64,000 nucleotides of DNA. Origin: CAWGMT01 sp963823675 (GTDB lineage: Bacteria > Planctomycetota > Planctomycetia > Isosphaerales > Isosphaeraceae). Positions within the stretch are counted from its first letter, which is position 1; each line of letters begins with the position of its first letter. Both the position numbers and the translations under genes were made by a program. The stretch is taken from assembly GCA_963823675.1 (NCBI GenBank), contig CAWGMT010000028.1:62001-126000 (forward strand), written 5' to 3'. This document shows positions 35,758 to 48,351 of the stretch, one piece after another. Below the pieces are notes generated by a model. The model made no database searches. It saw only the letters and a list, made by a program, of their open reading frames with translations, and was not told the origin of the DNA.

Positions 35758-36213
35758 GGGTATTTCCCCTTTCTCGCGCGGAGAATGGTCTTCGTGTGGG
35801 AAACCCTGAGCGACCGGCCAGTGCGCTCGCCGTTCCATGGTGGGTGCGCGGAGACAGCGATCGGGGCTCGCAAAGGAGCACCATCACCGCCCGCCTTCCG
35901 TGGACCTGGGGCAACGCAGGGAGAGAACCTCGGGTCAATCGGACAAAGCTATGATGGGGAGGCCATGAAGATGGAATGATGCCTCCCGCGAGTCGAGCAT
36001 CGGCTGAACCGCCGACGCCCGCGATGTACTGCAAGTGGCGGGCCAAACAGGAAAAGTGACCAAAAATCGGCGATTTTGCCGACCCGTCGTTCCGACCGTG
36101 CGCGTGGTAGCGAAGCTGACGGTGCGCTCTATACAAGAGCGATAGTCGTCGTTGTGGAATTTACAATTCCGGACGTTGAAAAATTGTCAGAGACAACCCA
36201 AGGGGCCCAGTTT
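35758..36213. other. Non-coding region between recD and the CAP gene
   Basis: Apart from a short dyad, aaatcggcgattttgccga near 36064-36082, which could be a weak terminator for recD, I see nothing that I can name. Confidence 0.4.
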
Positions 36214-38286
36214 TCAGGTGCGCAGTTTTTCGACGATGCCCGAATCGCGCTCGATGGTCTTCTTGATTCCGAGTTCGAGGATTTCACGGTCGCCGACAAT
36301 CACCGCGCTTTTTCGTGCGCGCGTGAGCGCCGTGTAGAGGATCTCGCGGGTGTTGATCGGAAGGTCGCGGTCGGGCAAGACGAGCGCCACGCGGTCAAAT
36401 TCCGAGCCCTGGGCCTTGTGGACAGTGATCGCATAGGAGAGCGCCAGCGAAGACCGCAGCGACTCGAGGTGAAACGCGGCGAAGCCGTTCGAGCGGCGGA
36501 AGACGGCCATCGGCGCGGCTCGCGCCCGGCCGCGGTCGGCGACATTCAAGATCACGCCCTGATCGCCGTTGAAAATCATCCGCTGGTAGTCGTTGACCTG
36601 CATCATTACCGGCTCGCCGGCAAGAAACTGATCGTCGCCGGGGTGCCAGTCAAGCCGGTCCAGGGCGCGTCTGTGCAACGATTCGTTGATCCGATCGGAA
36701 CCGGTCGGCAGGACGCGCGTGAGGCAGAGAATGCGAAAGCTCCCCGAGTAGGCAAAGATCGCGCTCAGCTTCTGCTGGTCGTCGCCGCTGAATCCGTTTT
36801 CCGAAAGCACGTACGCGCGGTCAATCAGCTTGTCCAGGCCCGGTGGTGCCTGGCCGCCTTCTTTGGCCCACTGCTCTAGGAATTCATCCAGAACGGGCGA
36901 CCCGGGCGGCGACGCGACGAATTCCACTCCCTCGAACTTCAAAGCGTCAACCGAGCCGCGCTCGACCACAACGTCGTCGCCGGAGCGCTCGCAGTCAAAT
37001 CTGGGGGCCTCTCCCTGATCGATCTTGTGGGCGACCCTGAGCAGATTGAGCCCGTGCGGATCTTTGCGCACGCGATGGCTCTCCTGGAGGATAACCACGG
37101 CGAAGCCACAGTGCGGATCATCCGCATGCACCTTGCACAGGTCGCGCAAAACCGCGCCGGCCTCGACCGAGGGAAGTTGACGAGCGTCACCCAGGAGAAT
37201 GAGCCTTCCGTCATCGGGGAGCGAACGAACGAGCCGCTCCATCAGGGCGAGGTCAATCATTGATGCTTCGTCGACGATGACGATTTTCTCGGCAAGCCGG
37301 TTGTTTTGATGATGATTGAACCGGCCGTTGGAGTGTGAATAGCCGAGCAGGCGGTGCATGGTGCGCGGCTTGCACGGCTCGGGCCAAGCGGCGACCACGC
37401 GGTCGGCCTCGGTCGGATTGGCGATCCCTTGAGAGCCTTCTTCGATCGCGCCCAGCATCCGGTTGGCCGCCTTGCCCGTGGGGGCCGCCAGGGCAATCTC
37501 TCCAGGAGCGACGCCCAGGCGAAGCAGCACCCGCAAGATCGACACCACGATCGTCGTCTTGCCCGTGCCGGGGCCGCCCGAGATGATCGTGATCGGACTT
37601 CGCATCGAGGCGCCCACGGCCGCGCACTGCTCGTTGTTCAAACCGACCCGCTGTCCCCTGGTCTCTGGGGGGCGGGCGAGTACGTCATTCAGAGCTTCTT
37701 CAACGGCCCGGTCGGACCAACCCGAGACAACGCTGTCGAGCCTCCGCCCTAGCGCTGCCGCGAACTGGTTCTCCAGGTGGAGCATCTTCTGGAGATACAG
37801 GTGATTTCCGGCAACGACGAGCGGTTTGAAGTCGCCCGGCGTGCCGACGAGCGTGCCGACTTTGCCCGAGTCGATGAGCTCCTGCATCAGCGTGGCCGCG
37901 GCGGAGGGATCGAGCTTTGGCAGATCGTCGACGGGTTGAACCTTCCCGAGCACCCGTCGTGCAAAATCGAGCCGAAGCTCGCCTCCCTTCTGACCGCGCA
38001 GGGCGATTCGCGTACTTCCCTGCCGCACCTGAACCAGCCCGAGCAGAATCAAGAGCAGCAGTGCCTGACGCTCGGTCGGACTGAGCCCCGGCTGCCAGCA
38101 AGCCAGTTCCCAGGCGATTGCGGGAATCTCGCCCTCAAGGTTGTACTCCGTCTCGAGTGGCTCCCGGACCTGCCCGAGCCAGGCCAGCATGGCCGCTTCT
38201 TGCCGGTCGGCGCCGATTGTCGCATCGGTTGCCAGAATCGCAGCGCGGGCGGTGCCCAGAGGCGAGAGCTCAATCGGAACGGTCAT
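36214..38286 (-). CDS. recD: Exodeoxyribonuclease V alpha subunit RecD
   Basis: A 690-residue SF1B helicase. Walker A is ISGGPGTGKTTIVVSILRVL, with IALAAPTGKAANRMLGAIEE behind it. Motif II (the DEAS box) is IVIVDEASMIDLALMERLVR, motif III is LPSVEAGAVLRDL, and the C-terminal motifs are YAITVHKAQGSEFDRVALVL and REILYTALTRARKSAVIVG. It moves 5'-3' as part of RecBCD, which repairs double-strand breaks and degrades foreign linear DNA. Its ATG overlaps the recB stop as ATGA (38283-38286), indicating coupled translation. The frame is unbroken, unlike recB and recC. It is the last gene of the operon. Confidence 0.95.
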   Translation of the reverse strand: MTVPIELSPLGTARAAILATDATIGADRQEAAMLAWLGQVREPLETEYNLEGEIPAIAWELACWQPGLSPTERQALLLLILLGLVQVRQGSTRIALRGQKGGELRLDFARRVLGKVQPVDDLPKLDPSAAATLMQELIDSGKVGTLVGTPGDFKPLVVAGNHLYLQKMLHLENQFAAALGRRLDSVVSGWSDRAVEEALNDVLARPPETRGQRVGLNNEQCAAVGASMRSPITIISGGPGTGKTTIVVSILRVLLRLGVAPGEIALAAPTGKAANRMLGAIEEGSQGIANPTEADRVVAAWPEPCKPRTMHRLLGYSHSNGRFNHHQNNRLAEKIVIVDEASMIDLALMERLVRSLPDDGRLILLGDARQLPSVEAGAVLRDLCKVHADDPHCGFAVVILQESHRVRKDPHGLNLLRVAHKIDQGEAPRFDCERSGDDVVVERGSVDALKFEGVEFVASPPGSPVLDEFLEQWAKEGGQAPPGLDKLIDRAYVLSENGFSGDDQQKLSAIFAYSGSFRILCLTRVLPTGSDRINESLHRRALDRLDWHPGDDQFLAGEPVMMQVNDYQRMIFNGDQGVILNVADRGRARAAPMAVFRRSNGFAAFHLESLRSSLALSYAITVHKAQGSEFDRVALVLPDRDLPINTREILYTALTRARKSAVIVGDREILELGIKKTIERDSGIVEKLRT

Positions 38287-41200
38287 GGGCGTGATCCTCG
38301 CGTCGCGGTGCCGCGGCGGATGATTTCCTTTTCGTACTTCAGAATGTCGCCCCAGGCCGGCCGTTCAAAGTAGACCGCCGGCCGGTCGGAAGCGGCCTCC
38401 TTCAAGCCGCGCAGGAATACGTAGACCAGACCGCCGAACCGGGTGCCGTACTGGCTCTCCGAATGAATGCCAAGCGCTCTGACCAGCGCGAGTGAATAGA
38501 GCTTGGCCTGAAGGTCATAATGCTTTTTCACATGTTGCTTCAGAGGTTCGGGATCGTAGGACTCGAGCACGTCGCTTTTCCAGTCGGCGAAATAGACCAG
38601 TCCCTCATGCTCGACGACGAGATCGACAAAGCCCTTGATGAAGCCGCGCTCCACCACAAGCTTCTCGCGCGGGAGCAGTGAGGCATCGAGCCGAGGGTGA
38701 CTCTCTTCCGGCAGTGGGAAAAGGAATTCCATTTCGCGCAGGCTTTGCAGGCAGAATCCCAGGCCCGGGATCGACCGGACGGAGCCGACGGCGATCGGCC
38801 AGGTGAGAGCCCGGTAGGCCATCAGAGCGGCGGTTGCGCGGTGCTCGCGGTCAATCCCGTTTTGAACGAGGGCGTCGTCGATGATCCTGGCAACGGCGGG
38901 GATCTCGATCCAGGCCTGGCTGTCTGCGGCTTCACGGAGTGATTCGAGCGGGACCAGCTCGAGGATCTCGTGAAGGAATGTGCCGGCGCCGGTCCCGCCG
39001 GGAAGGTCGCCCTCGGGCGGACGGACCACCGCCGTTTCGCGGCCGTGCTCCTGACCGCCGACCATGAGCTCGGCCTCCCAGAGGCGCTTCATCCGAGAAT
39101 ACGAGGTAACCTCGTAGCCTCCGTGACGGTTCCGTAGATCCGCGAAGTCTCGGGTCTCGTCACGGTCGGTGAGCAGATCGCGCGGCGGACGCCATTTGCT
39201 GAAGTCCACCGCCGGCTGCGCTTCGTCGTCGGGATCGGATCCAACTGGCGCATCTCGAAATTCGATGACCCGGAAAAGCCGCTCGAAGTCGCTTGGGCTA
39301 AGTTGCGCTTCGAGGGCGTTGAGCCGGTCATTGACTCGCTTGTACCCGCCTTTCCACGCATTCGGCCAGAATGCACTGGCGATCATGGGCAGATAGAGCC
39401 GGGCCTTGGCGCGGGTCAAGGCTACGTAGAAAACGCGCTGCCGCTCCTGGTCTGCTTCGGTGGCAGCGGCCCGCTCCGCATCCAGGTTATCGCCCAGGTA
39501 GAGTATGCGCCGGCCGTCAGCATCATGATATTCATACCACTCGCTGTTAGTCTTGAGAAAGTACCCGCCGAACAGAAAGACGACGGCGGCTTCCAGGCCC
39601 TTGCTCTTGTGGATGGTCATGATCTGGACGGCGTCGCGGTCGCTTTCCAGGCGCTGAACGTCGCTGTCCTCGCCGGGCGGCTTGCGGGTTTTCTGGATGT
39701 AGGCCGTCAGGGTCGTGACCAGGTCAGCCAGTGCGCAGCCGGTTTTGCGGGCTTCTTCGAGCAGGATCTCACAGAGGTGGAGGTAGTTGGCAAGCGCGCG
39801 CTCGCCGTCCTTGAGGAAGAGCTCGCGACGGATTACTCCGCTCTCGTCGAGGATCCGGCCAAAGAGTGTCTCGAACTGCCGCTCGCCCGCCAGTTCATTC
39901 CACGCTCTTAGATGCGCGACGAGCGGGTCCCTATGCGACAGGTCGTCGAGCTCGGGCAGAACACTGAGCGGGACGTCGAAGAACGGCGTGATCCAGGCGC
40001 GGCCACGCAGGCCAGCGTCGGCGAGCTGGTCCACGGCGGCGAGGAGGTCGCGCATCTCGCGAGCTTCGCGCGTCTGGAACAAACCTTCCTGCTTGTAAAA
40101 CGAAAACGGGACGCCCGCGTCGCGCAGAGCCTGGGAGACCTGGATGGCATCCTTGTTCGTCGCTGTGAGAATGTAAATATCCTTGCGCTCAATTTTTCTG
40201 ACATCGCCCTCTTTGCTGGGAAAAAACAGCCCTGGGTCTCGCAGTAGCTTGCGGATCTCCCGCGCGATCTGACGCGCCAGCCCCCGGCGCAGCTCGGCCA
40301 TGCCGAGCGTCTCTCCCCTGGGCTTGATCTTGAGCAAGTAGATCGGCGGGGTGCGGCTGCCTCTGGGCTCCTCGGCGTCATAATCGTGCTTTGCCTCGAC
40401 CGGCTGGTCGTATTTGATGTCGCCCTGGAAGAAGGAAGGTTGAGCCGTTTGCTCGAAAATGCGGTTGTAGGCCTCGATCAATGCCGCTGTGGATCGCCAG
40501 TTCACCGATAACGGCACGCGCGGGCTTGCTTCCCTGTCGATCTCTTTACATGCACGCTGGTAGGCTTGAACGTCGCCACCGCGAAATCCGTAGATCGCCT
40601 GCTTGGGATCGCCGATGAGATAGGCGCGGTGCGCGGCTTTGCTCTCGACGAAGATCCGCTTGAAGAATCTCCACTGATCCTGGTCGGTATCCTGAAATTC
40701 ATCGATGAGGGCGAATTGATATCGCCGCCTCAGGGTGTCGATCAGTGAGCCGGCGTGTGGACCGTCAAGGGCTTCGACGACGCGCGCGATCAGGTCGTCG
40801 TAGTCGAACTGGCCCGTCGTGGCCTTGTCGCGTGCGAGAAACCGCCGCACTGTCGGCAACGCGGTCTGGACGAGCGCGGCTTCGGGGGATACCAGACCCG
40901 TCTCCAGTCGCGCTAGGGCGGCGACGACATCGGCCATTCCCGGAGCTGCGGCGGCGCTTTCGCGAACTCTCGCGCCGAGCTCGCTTACCGTTTGCCGAAA
41001 GGAACCATCCAGAATCGTGGCGACGGTGCGACCGGAGCTTTCGATTAGCTCGGCGAGGGTGACGATCCGATTCACAATGGCTTTAGCCTTGGTGCCGTGA
41101 ATCTTGCCGGCCTTGAGCGTGGTGCTCACACGATCGGCCAGGGCGTGCAGATCGGTGTTGAAGAGGAGATTGGTCCCGATCTCCTCTTCGCGAGCCTGAA

Positions 41201-41821
41201 GCGAGAAGGCCGGCTCGATCTCGCGCCCCGTTCTGTGGCAAGCGTAGAGCAGCGTCTCCAAGTCTTCGATCGCCGTGTCGGAATGCTGTTCCAGCCAGAT
41301 GTCCAGCAGCCTGGCGGGCTCGCTGGGCTTGATCGCCAACGAGCGCCGCAAGGCGGTTCGGAACGCGCGGCCGAAGAGCGTGCGGCCATCAGCCAGCTCG
41401 CCTTCAAAGCTGCGACCGATCGCAAAGGCGTGCTCGGCCAAGACCCGGCCGAAGAAGCCGTGGATCGTGCCGATCGCGGCCGCGTCAAAAGCGTACAAGG
41501 CTTGGCTCAGCTTGTGACGGGCCTGATCGTCGACGGGCCAGACCTCGTCGCGCTTGTGGTGGCGCAATTCTCCTCGAGACAGGGGCTATAGAGAACGTTC
41601 TCGATCGTGGACCGGATGCGCTGCCGCAGCTCCGCGGCCGCGCGCTCGGTGAATGTCAAAACCAAGATCTGATCGAGCTTCACTGGCTCGCGCAACAGGA
41701 TCTCGATCACGAGATGCTCGATCGTGAAGGTCTTGCCGGTCCCCGCCGAGGCCTCGATCACGGCATGGCGGTCGAGATCGATCTTGTCGAGGATCGCAGG
41801 ACGGGGATAGTGTGGCCTCAT
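38283..41821 (-). CDS. recB: Exodeoxyribonuclease V beta subunit RecB (one frameshift near the start)
   Basis: The ATG at 41821 overlaps the recC stop as ATGA. The first part reads ILDKIDLDRHAVIEASAGTG, with Walker A ASAGTGKTFT and the segment ILVLTFTERAAAELRQRIRS. At ~41566-41576 the frame shifts and continues as RHHKRDEVWPVDDQARHKLS. Later motifs are LIDEFQDTDQDQW, YLIGDPKQAIYGFRGGDV, QIMTIHKSKGLEAAVVFLFG and FYVALTRAKARLYL. The nuclease domain at the end has LVYFADWKSDVLESYDPE and HYDLQAKLYSLAL, the D...DxK...YxxQ pattern that cuts DNA. Total length about 1180 residues is normal. This 3'-5' helicase-nuclease is the catalytic core of RecBCD. Confidence 0.93.
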
Positions 41822-44800
41822 GCGACCATCCCGCCCGAGTCGCGGAACAGGCCGAATCGCCGCTCGATCATGGCGTGCGCCTCGTCTTCGTCGGGCGGAT
41901 CGTAACGCTCGAAATCCGGCACGGGGCCGTAACGCGAGCTGCACGGAGCCCGTTCGTTCTCCTTCATGTCCTCGACGGTTTCTTCAATAGACCGCTGCTT
42001 CTTGGGATTCAGATAATTGAAGACCGCTTCGCATGGCAGCAGGTAGGCGTGCGGCCCGCCCAAGAGGTCGGCAAGCAGGGTCGTAAGGAACCCGCGGGCG
42101 CTCGACTCATCGATCTTGCGAAACGTCCGGACCGGCTCCTTGGTGCTCTTGCCCATCGTGGGCAGCGGAATGACGTGCGCGTGATACTCCGCGGGGTCGT
42201 GATGACCGGGCAGGAGGCTCAACACCACGGAATCGAGGAAGCCGCGGAGGAAGTCCTTGTCCTTGGCCGCAGTGCGGCCGACGGGAGTCAGCGAACCGGG
42301 TAAGGCGGCCGCGACGATCTCGGTGCGGCCAAAGATCTCGACCCGCCACGGTTCAGCATCATCGGGCAGCTTCACGTCGAGCATCAATGTAGGCTCGACC
42401 CGTTCGACCCGCTCCGCTTCGGCGGCGCGGCCGAACCGATAGACCCCGAACGGCCCCGCCCTCAGCAGGTCTTGCTCGCTGGCCGAGTGATGCCAGCCGG
42501 CTAACCAGTCGAGGTGCTTGCGCTTTTCGACTTCGCCGAAGAGGCCGACAGGCAATAGGCCCTGGTGCACCAGAACCTGGGCGCGCTTGCGATAGAATGG
42601 TTGGAAGGCCTCCGGGATCGACCCCTCGCAATTGTTCTGGATGGCGTCCAGGAAAACCGCGCGAAGCAAGCCGGTCTCGCGCAGCCTGCCGGTGACAAAG
42701 TGCTCGTCGAAGCGCTGGCTCTCGTCTTCTTCCTCGTCCTCGTGCAGCCGGAGCATGACCCGCGCCCAGCCCTGCAGGGGGCACTCCAGGAACTTTCGGA
42801 TGTCGCTCAGCGAGACGGGCACGCTGCGCCGGGACCCGGCGCTGCTCTTGGAGCCATCGAGCGGACAAAGGCCCAGCCGGCTTGCCAACCCAGAGTCAAG
42901 CTGGCGTAACGACTCGCGCTTGATCTCCGGCAATGCCTTGCCGTGGCCGGGGAGCGACCGGCGCAGCTCGCGAGCTCGCCACTCCTGGCGGGCGGCGGCG
43001 GAGAAACTAGCCGAGGCAGGCTTGCCCGCTGGCTGACTTCCATCAAAATACCCTTCATCGAAGCGGCGCAGCGGCTGCTTGTCCACCCAGAACTTGGCGG
43101 GCCCAGGCTCGCCCGAACGGCCGCGGTGAAGGTCGCGCATCAGCTCCTCGAGCATGGGGGACGGACTGAGGTCGTCGCCGGTCTGGGCGTCGTGCGCCAC
43201 GTACGAGAGGTAAAGGCGCGCGCGCGCAGGCGAGCGTTTCGAGAAAAAGGTATTTGTCGCGGTCGCGAGGGCTGACGTCGCCGGGCCGCGGTGCAACTCC
43301 CGACAGGTCGAGAGGATCGACATCGGCACGGACCGGAAACCGCCCTTCGCCCAGCCCGCAGAGAAAAATCACGCGGAACGGCAAGGCCCGCATTTCCCGT
43401 AGCGGTGAAACAACGACGCCGTTGGCCAGGTAGTAGCCGCGCGCGGCGGTCTGTCCCTCGATCGCCTCGCGCAGGCTGGCCTGGGCGATCCGGTAGTTGA
43501 CTCTCTGGCCCGTGACGTCAAGCTGCCGGAGGCGGCGAATTTCGTGCAAGCACATCGCGAGAACTCGCTGCTCACCGTCCGGCTCGGCGGCAAGGTAGGC
43601 TTCTACCATCGCCGTGAAGAAGTGGGACCACTGGGTCATGGTCAATTGAGCCGAGCGCGCGAACCGGGCGTCGGCCGCCAGGGAGCGGACCAGAAGCAAG
43701 AGCCGCGCTACGTCGGGAAGAGCGTCTGCTGCGACGTCGAAGGGAAGGTACTCGGCACCGTCGAGCTCGAAGGCCCGCTCATCGCCGGCGCGCGGGCCGG
43801 TCATCAAAGCCCCCAGCGCCAGCCGGCGCAGCCCCTGGTCCCAGTGAAACACCTCGCGATCGATGTAGGTCCCCCGATGATCGGCGCGGTCCGCGCCGTG
43901 CACGACCTCCAGCTCCACGCACCAGGAGCGCCAGGATTCGGCGTCAGCCTGGGGAAAACTGCGCTTGCACGGCCGGATGGGTCAGAATCTTCAAAACCTC
44001 GGGACGCGTGAACTCGCCCAGCGGCAGATCCAGGAGCAAGAGGACAGCCTCCAGCAGTCGGCTTTCGCCCGCCAGCGGCAGGTCCACCATGTTGAACGGG
44101 ATGTCGTACAGCTCCTCAAGGACCGCGCGGAAGTGCGCCTGATAGGCGGCCAGGTTGGCCGAGTCGGCCACCAAGACGGCAACGTCGGGAAACCGCAAGC
44201 GATCGGACGATCGCCCATGACGCGAGTCATCGTCGCGGATCAGCCGCCAGATCTCATTGGCGACGATCTCCGCCTCGCGGCGAATGCCGGGGCAAGCCAG
44301 AATCACCAGGCTCTCGTCACGCTGGAATGCCTCGTCCGTTTGCCTCTCGCCGCCGCCGAGAATCTCCGCTTGAAGACGGCCCAGCGTCGTGGTCGCCTCG
44401 CCGCTAGCCAGTTCAGGGCGGAGCTCGACGCCCTCGAGCCGATCGAGCTGCGCAAAATGATGCCGGCCGGGCTGGCCCCATCGGATGGCAATCGACTCGT
44501 CGTCGTCACCAGCACGATCGGCCGGGACGCGGCCCTGGCCCGCTCGTCGCGCCACTCTTTGGGCAGACGCCGCATCTCCCGCCTCGACGGCCCGCCAGTC
44601 AACCGGCGCGAATGTGTAGAGATCAACCCCCGAATTGCGGCCAAGCCGCTCAATCATCTCACGAAAGCCGTGTGACAGATACGAAAAGCCGAAGACGTGA
44701 ATCTCGGTGGGGAGCTTGACTCCGCACTCGCCAAGGAAGTCGAGAAGTTCAAGCGGCCAGATCCAGCGGGCCGGCTGATCGGGGCGAGCCTCGGAGAGTA

Positions 44801-45366
44801 GTGCGCCAAGCTGGTGCCATAACGAGCGCTGCCATTCCTCGGTCGCGCCCAGCTCCTTGCCCACAGAACTCGCCCCGCGCGTGCGCCAGTCGCGAAGGAG
44901 GTCAGGGCGATGGTCGTTGTACCGGTGCATCAGCCGCGCCAGGCGCCCGGCAAGCTGAAAGCGATGGAGATCGCGGGCGTCGCGGTTATCGCCGGCAGCG
45001 TCGAGATACGATCGAACCGCATCGGGCAGCGATCGCGAGCTGTCCCTGCTGGGCTGATCCGACAACAGGTCGAGAAAGTAGGCGCGGACCACCGCAGAAT
45101 GAAGCCGCCTGGGCTCGGGCTCCCGGTCCTGGCACCGCGACAAGAGCTCGTCCTGGAATCGCTCTGGGACGTAAAAATTCAAGCCCGCCGCGATCCCCGC
45201 CCCGCGCAATCTCATATCGCAAGTAGGTCTCGATGTTCCGATTGGGCACCACGACCGGCGGCATCGCGAAGAGAGAGCCGCCCAAGCCGTCGTCCCCGAG
45301 CTTGAGATTCTCGATCAGTCGCTCTGAGAGCTTCTCAAGCTGATTCGAATACCAAACGCGAATCAT
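41818..45366 (-). CDS. recC: Exodeoxyribonuclease V gamma subunit RecC (three frameshifts)
   Basis: The start at 45366 follows GAGGTTGCG. It gives IRVWYSNQLEKLSERLIENL and VVVPNRNIETYLRYEIAR, the RecC opening. The frame then breaks at ~45200 (run of G), ~43955 (run tttt-cccc, before WRSWCVELEVVHGADRADHR) and ~43215 (GC repeat before RLYLSYVAHDAQTGDDLSP). Recognisable pieces are IHVFGFSYLSHGFREMIERL, FNMVDLPLAGESRLLEAVLL, FRVIFLCGLGEGRFPVRADV and, at the end, SLSDIRKFLECPLQGWARVM. Restored length is about 1180 residues. RecC recognises Chi and holds RecB and RecD together. As first gene of the recCBD operon it faces the PSCyt gene across a ~210-base divergent promoter region. Confidence 0.9.
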
Positions 45367-45576
45367 CGCAACCTCGGACAAATACCTTCCACCGTGACGA
45401 ATGTTCAGAGCGCATGTTCTTTTATCGGGTCTCGTCGCGACTCGTGTCAATGCCCCATGACCGGCCGTCCGGAGAGCGGCGCGGAGAGGCATCGCTTCTG
45501 TTCCGAGAATTGTTTAACATCGGGGCGATAGATCGGGTGCTGCTCTAGACTGGCCGTCGCGGCGAAGGTCAGGTTC

Positions 45577-48340
45577 ATGAGAATGACGTCGCTCCTCTTG
45601 ATCCCCTGGGTTGTGCTCGTGATGCCGGGCCTGCCCGCAGCCGGCGAGGCGCGCGGCAAACGCGCGCCCGACTACGCCGTCGAGGTGAAGTCGATCCTCG
45701 GCAAGCACTGCTATGCGTGCCACGGCGCGGTCAAACAGAAGGCCAACCTGCGGTTGGACACGGTGGCCTCGATTCACCGAGGAGGCGACAGCGGGCCGGC
45801 GGTCGTATCCGGCAAGAGCGGCGAGAGCTTGATCGTCGAGGCGGTCAGCGGCCAGAGCGGCTGGCGGATGCCGCCCGAGAGCGAAGGCTCGCCGCTGTCG
45901 AGTGCCGAGATTGCCGCGCTTACAGCCTGGATCGACCAGGGCGCCGTTGCCCCGGCCGACGACCAACCTCAGGCCGATCCGCGCGCTCATTGGGCTTTCC
46001 GAACTCCCCGGCGGCCTGAAGTCCCCACGGCGGATGCTCTCGGCCCGCGGGCTGCCTGGGTCCGCAACCCGATCGACGCGTTTCTGGCGGTCGAGCATCG
46101 CCAGCGCGGGCTTACGCCCCGACCTGCCGCCGACCCGGCGACCTTGATCCGTCGAGTCCACCTCGACTTGACAGGGCTCTTGCCTGGCCCCGATCTTGTC
46201 CGCGCTTTCGAGGCCGATCCCAGCAACGAGGCTTACGAGGCGATCGTCGACCGCCTGCTGGCCAGCCCGCAGTATGGCGAACGCTGGGCGCGGCACTGGA
46301 TGGACGTGTGGCGCTACAGCGACTGGGACGGCTGGGTCAACGAGGTGCGCGAGAGCCAGCCTCATATCTGGCGCTGGCGTGACTGGATCGTCGAATCGCT
46401 CAATCGCGATGCCCCCTACAGCGAGATGATCGTCGCCATGCTCGCGGCCGATGAGGCATGGCCCGGCGACGACGATGCACTGCGCGCGACGGGCTTCCTG
46501 GTGCGCAACTGGTACAAGTTCAATCGCAACGTCTGGTTGGAAAACACCGTCGAGCATACTTCCAAGGCGTTCCTGGGAATCACGATCAACTGCGCGAAAT
46601 GTCATGACCATAAGTACGACCCGATCACCCAGGGCGAGTATTACGCGTTCCGGGCGTTCTTCGAGCCTCATTCGGTGCGCACCGATCAGGTACCCGGCCA
46701 GCCCGATACGGCCAAGGCCGGGCTGGTGCGCGTCTTTGACAGCGAGCCGGCGGCGCCGACCTATCGCTTCGAGCGGGGCGACGATAAAAAGCCGCTCAAG
46801 GACCAGCCCATAGCGCCGGGTGTGCCCCGGATTCTCCAGCTTCAGGCCGAGCTCGGCGCGATCAAGCCGGTAGCCCTCCCGCCCGAGACCTTCTACCCTG
46901 GCTTGAGGCCGTTCGTGCGCGAGGAAGCCATCGCCCAGTCGCAGCGCGAGGTCCTGACGAAGCGGGCCGAGCTCATTCGCGCCGAGCGGGCCTTCGCGGA
47001 GGCTCGCGGCGTTAGCGCCGCCCTAGAGGCCGGCCAGGCCTTGGCCCTGGCGAAACGAGCGCTCAGGGCCGCGGAAGCCGGCCAGAATGCGCTCGAGGCG
47101 AGAATCGCGGCCGACACCGCCCGGTATGCCGCGGTCCCGCGACCTGACGCCGCGGCTCTTGGTCGCGCTGCCGCCCGGCTAGAGCGGAAGCGAGACCTGC
47201 TCCAGGCCGAAGAGGCGGTGCTCAAGGCCGAAATTGCCAACGCCCTGGCGACGACGACGGTTCGCAAGGCCCCGCACGATCTGGACGCCGTCAAGCTCGA
47301 AGCGGCTGCCCGGACCAAGCTCGCCACGGTCCGCAAAAGCGCCGACATCGCGCAAGGCAATTTTCGAAGACGGCGCCGACTATGCGCCGCTCACGCCGGT
47401 GTATGCGGCCACGAGCACCGGCCGGCGGCTGGCGCTGGCGCGCTGGATCACCGATCCCCGAAATCCCCTGGCGGCCCGGATGGCGATCAACCAGATCTGG
47501 ATGCGGCACCTGGGCACGCCGCTGGTTGCCACCGTTTTCGACTTCGGACGCAACGGTGCGCAGCCCGTGTTGCCCGCGCTTCTCGACTGGCTGGCCGTGC
47601 AACTGCGCGACGGGGGCTGGCGGATGAAGCCGATTCACCGGCTCATCGTCACCAGCGCCCTGTACCGGATGGAATCCACCAGCGACGGGCCGAGCGACCA
47701 GAACCGCGCACGCGACCCCTTGAATACCTATTACTGGCGAATGAATCCCAAGCGCATGGAAGCCGAGGCGGTGCGCGACAACGTGCTTCAGGTTGCCGGC
47801 AATCTCGACTGCACGATGGGTGGGCCCGACCTCGACCCGGAAGCCGGGCTCAAGACCCCGCGCCGCAGCTTGTATTTCCGGCACGCCAAGGAGAAGCGGG
47901 TGATGTTTCTCCGGCTGTTCGACTCGGCTAACGTGAACTCTTGTTACCGCCGGAGCGAGAGCGTCGTGCCGCAGCAGGCCCTGGCGCTGGCGAATAGCTC
48001 GCTCTGTCTCGAGCAAGCACGGCTCCTGGCCAGAAGCCTGACGAATGATACAGAGCGAACTGCTGCGCAGCACCGGTCAAACGGTTACGGTCCAGACGCC
48101 GCCTTTGTGCGGGCGGCATTCGAGCGAGTTCTGGGCCGATCGCCGACGTCGCAGGAACAGGCCGCCTGCGCAGACTATCTGATCGCCCAGGCCAGGCGGT
48201 TATCGAACCGATCCCGGCTCACACCGTTTACCGCGGGGCGGGCGTCGAGTGTCCTGCCTGCGACCGACCCGGCCCAGCGCGCTCGCGAAGACCTGGTCCA
48301 CGTGCTCCTGAATCACAACGATTTCGTGACCATCCGATGA
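45577..48340 (+). CDS. PSCyt1-DUF1549-DUF1553 planctomycete cytochrome c protein (one frameshift)
   Basis: After a Sec leader (SLLLIPWVVLVMPGLPAAGE), residues ~30-110 form the planctomycete cytochrome c domain. It has the heme motif CYACHG, and an axial Met is likely within WRMPPES. DUF1549 follows (FLAVEHRQRGLTPRPAADPA, RHWMDVWRYSDWDGW, TINCAKCHDHKYDPITQGEY). An Ala/Glu/Arg-rich coiled-coil insert of ~150 residues then ends in a frame break at ~47355-47368. DUF1553 continues in the second frame (MAINQIWMRHLGTPLVATVF, IHRLIVTSALYRMES, PRRSLYFRHAKEKRVMFLRL). Its stop overlaps an ATG of the next gene. These pairs are planctomycete hallmarks, probably periplasmic redox proteins of sugar metabolism; the exact role is unknown. 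Confidence 0.9.
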
Positions 48341-48351
48341 GGAATTCTTTC

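Noticed and set aside
41818..45366. Programmed ribosomal frameshifting in recC and recB
   Set aside because: The joints are at different sequence types, without slippery heptamers or a consistent direction. Sequencing indels explain them better.
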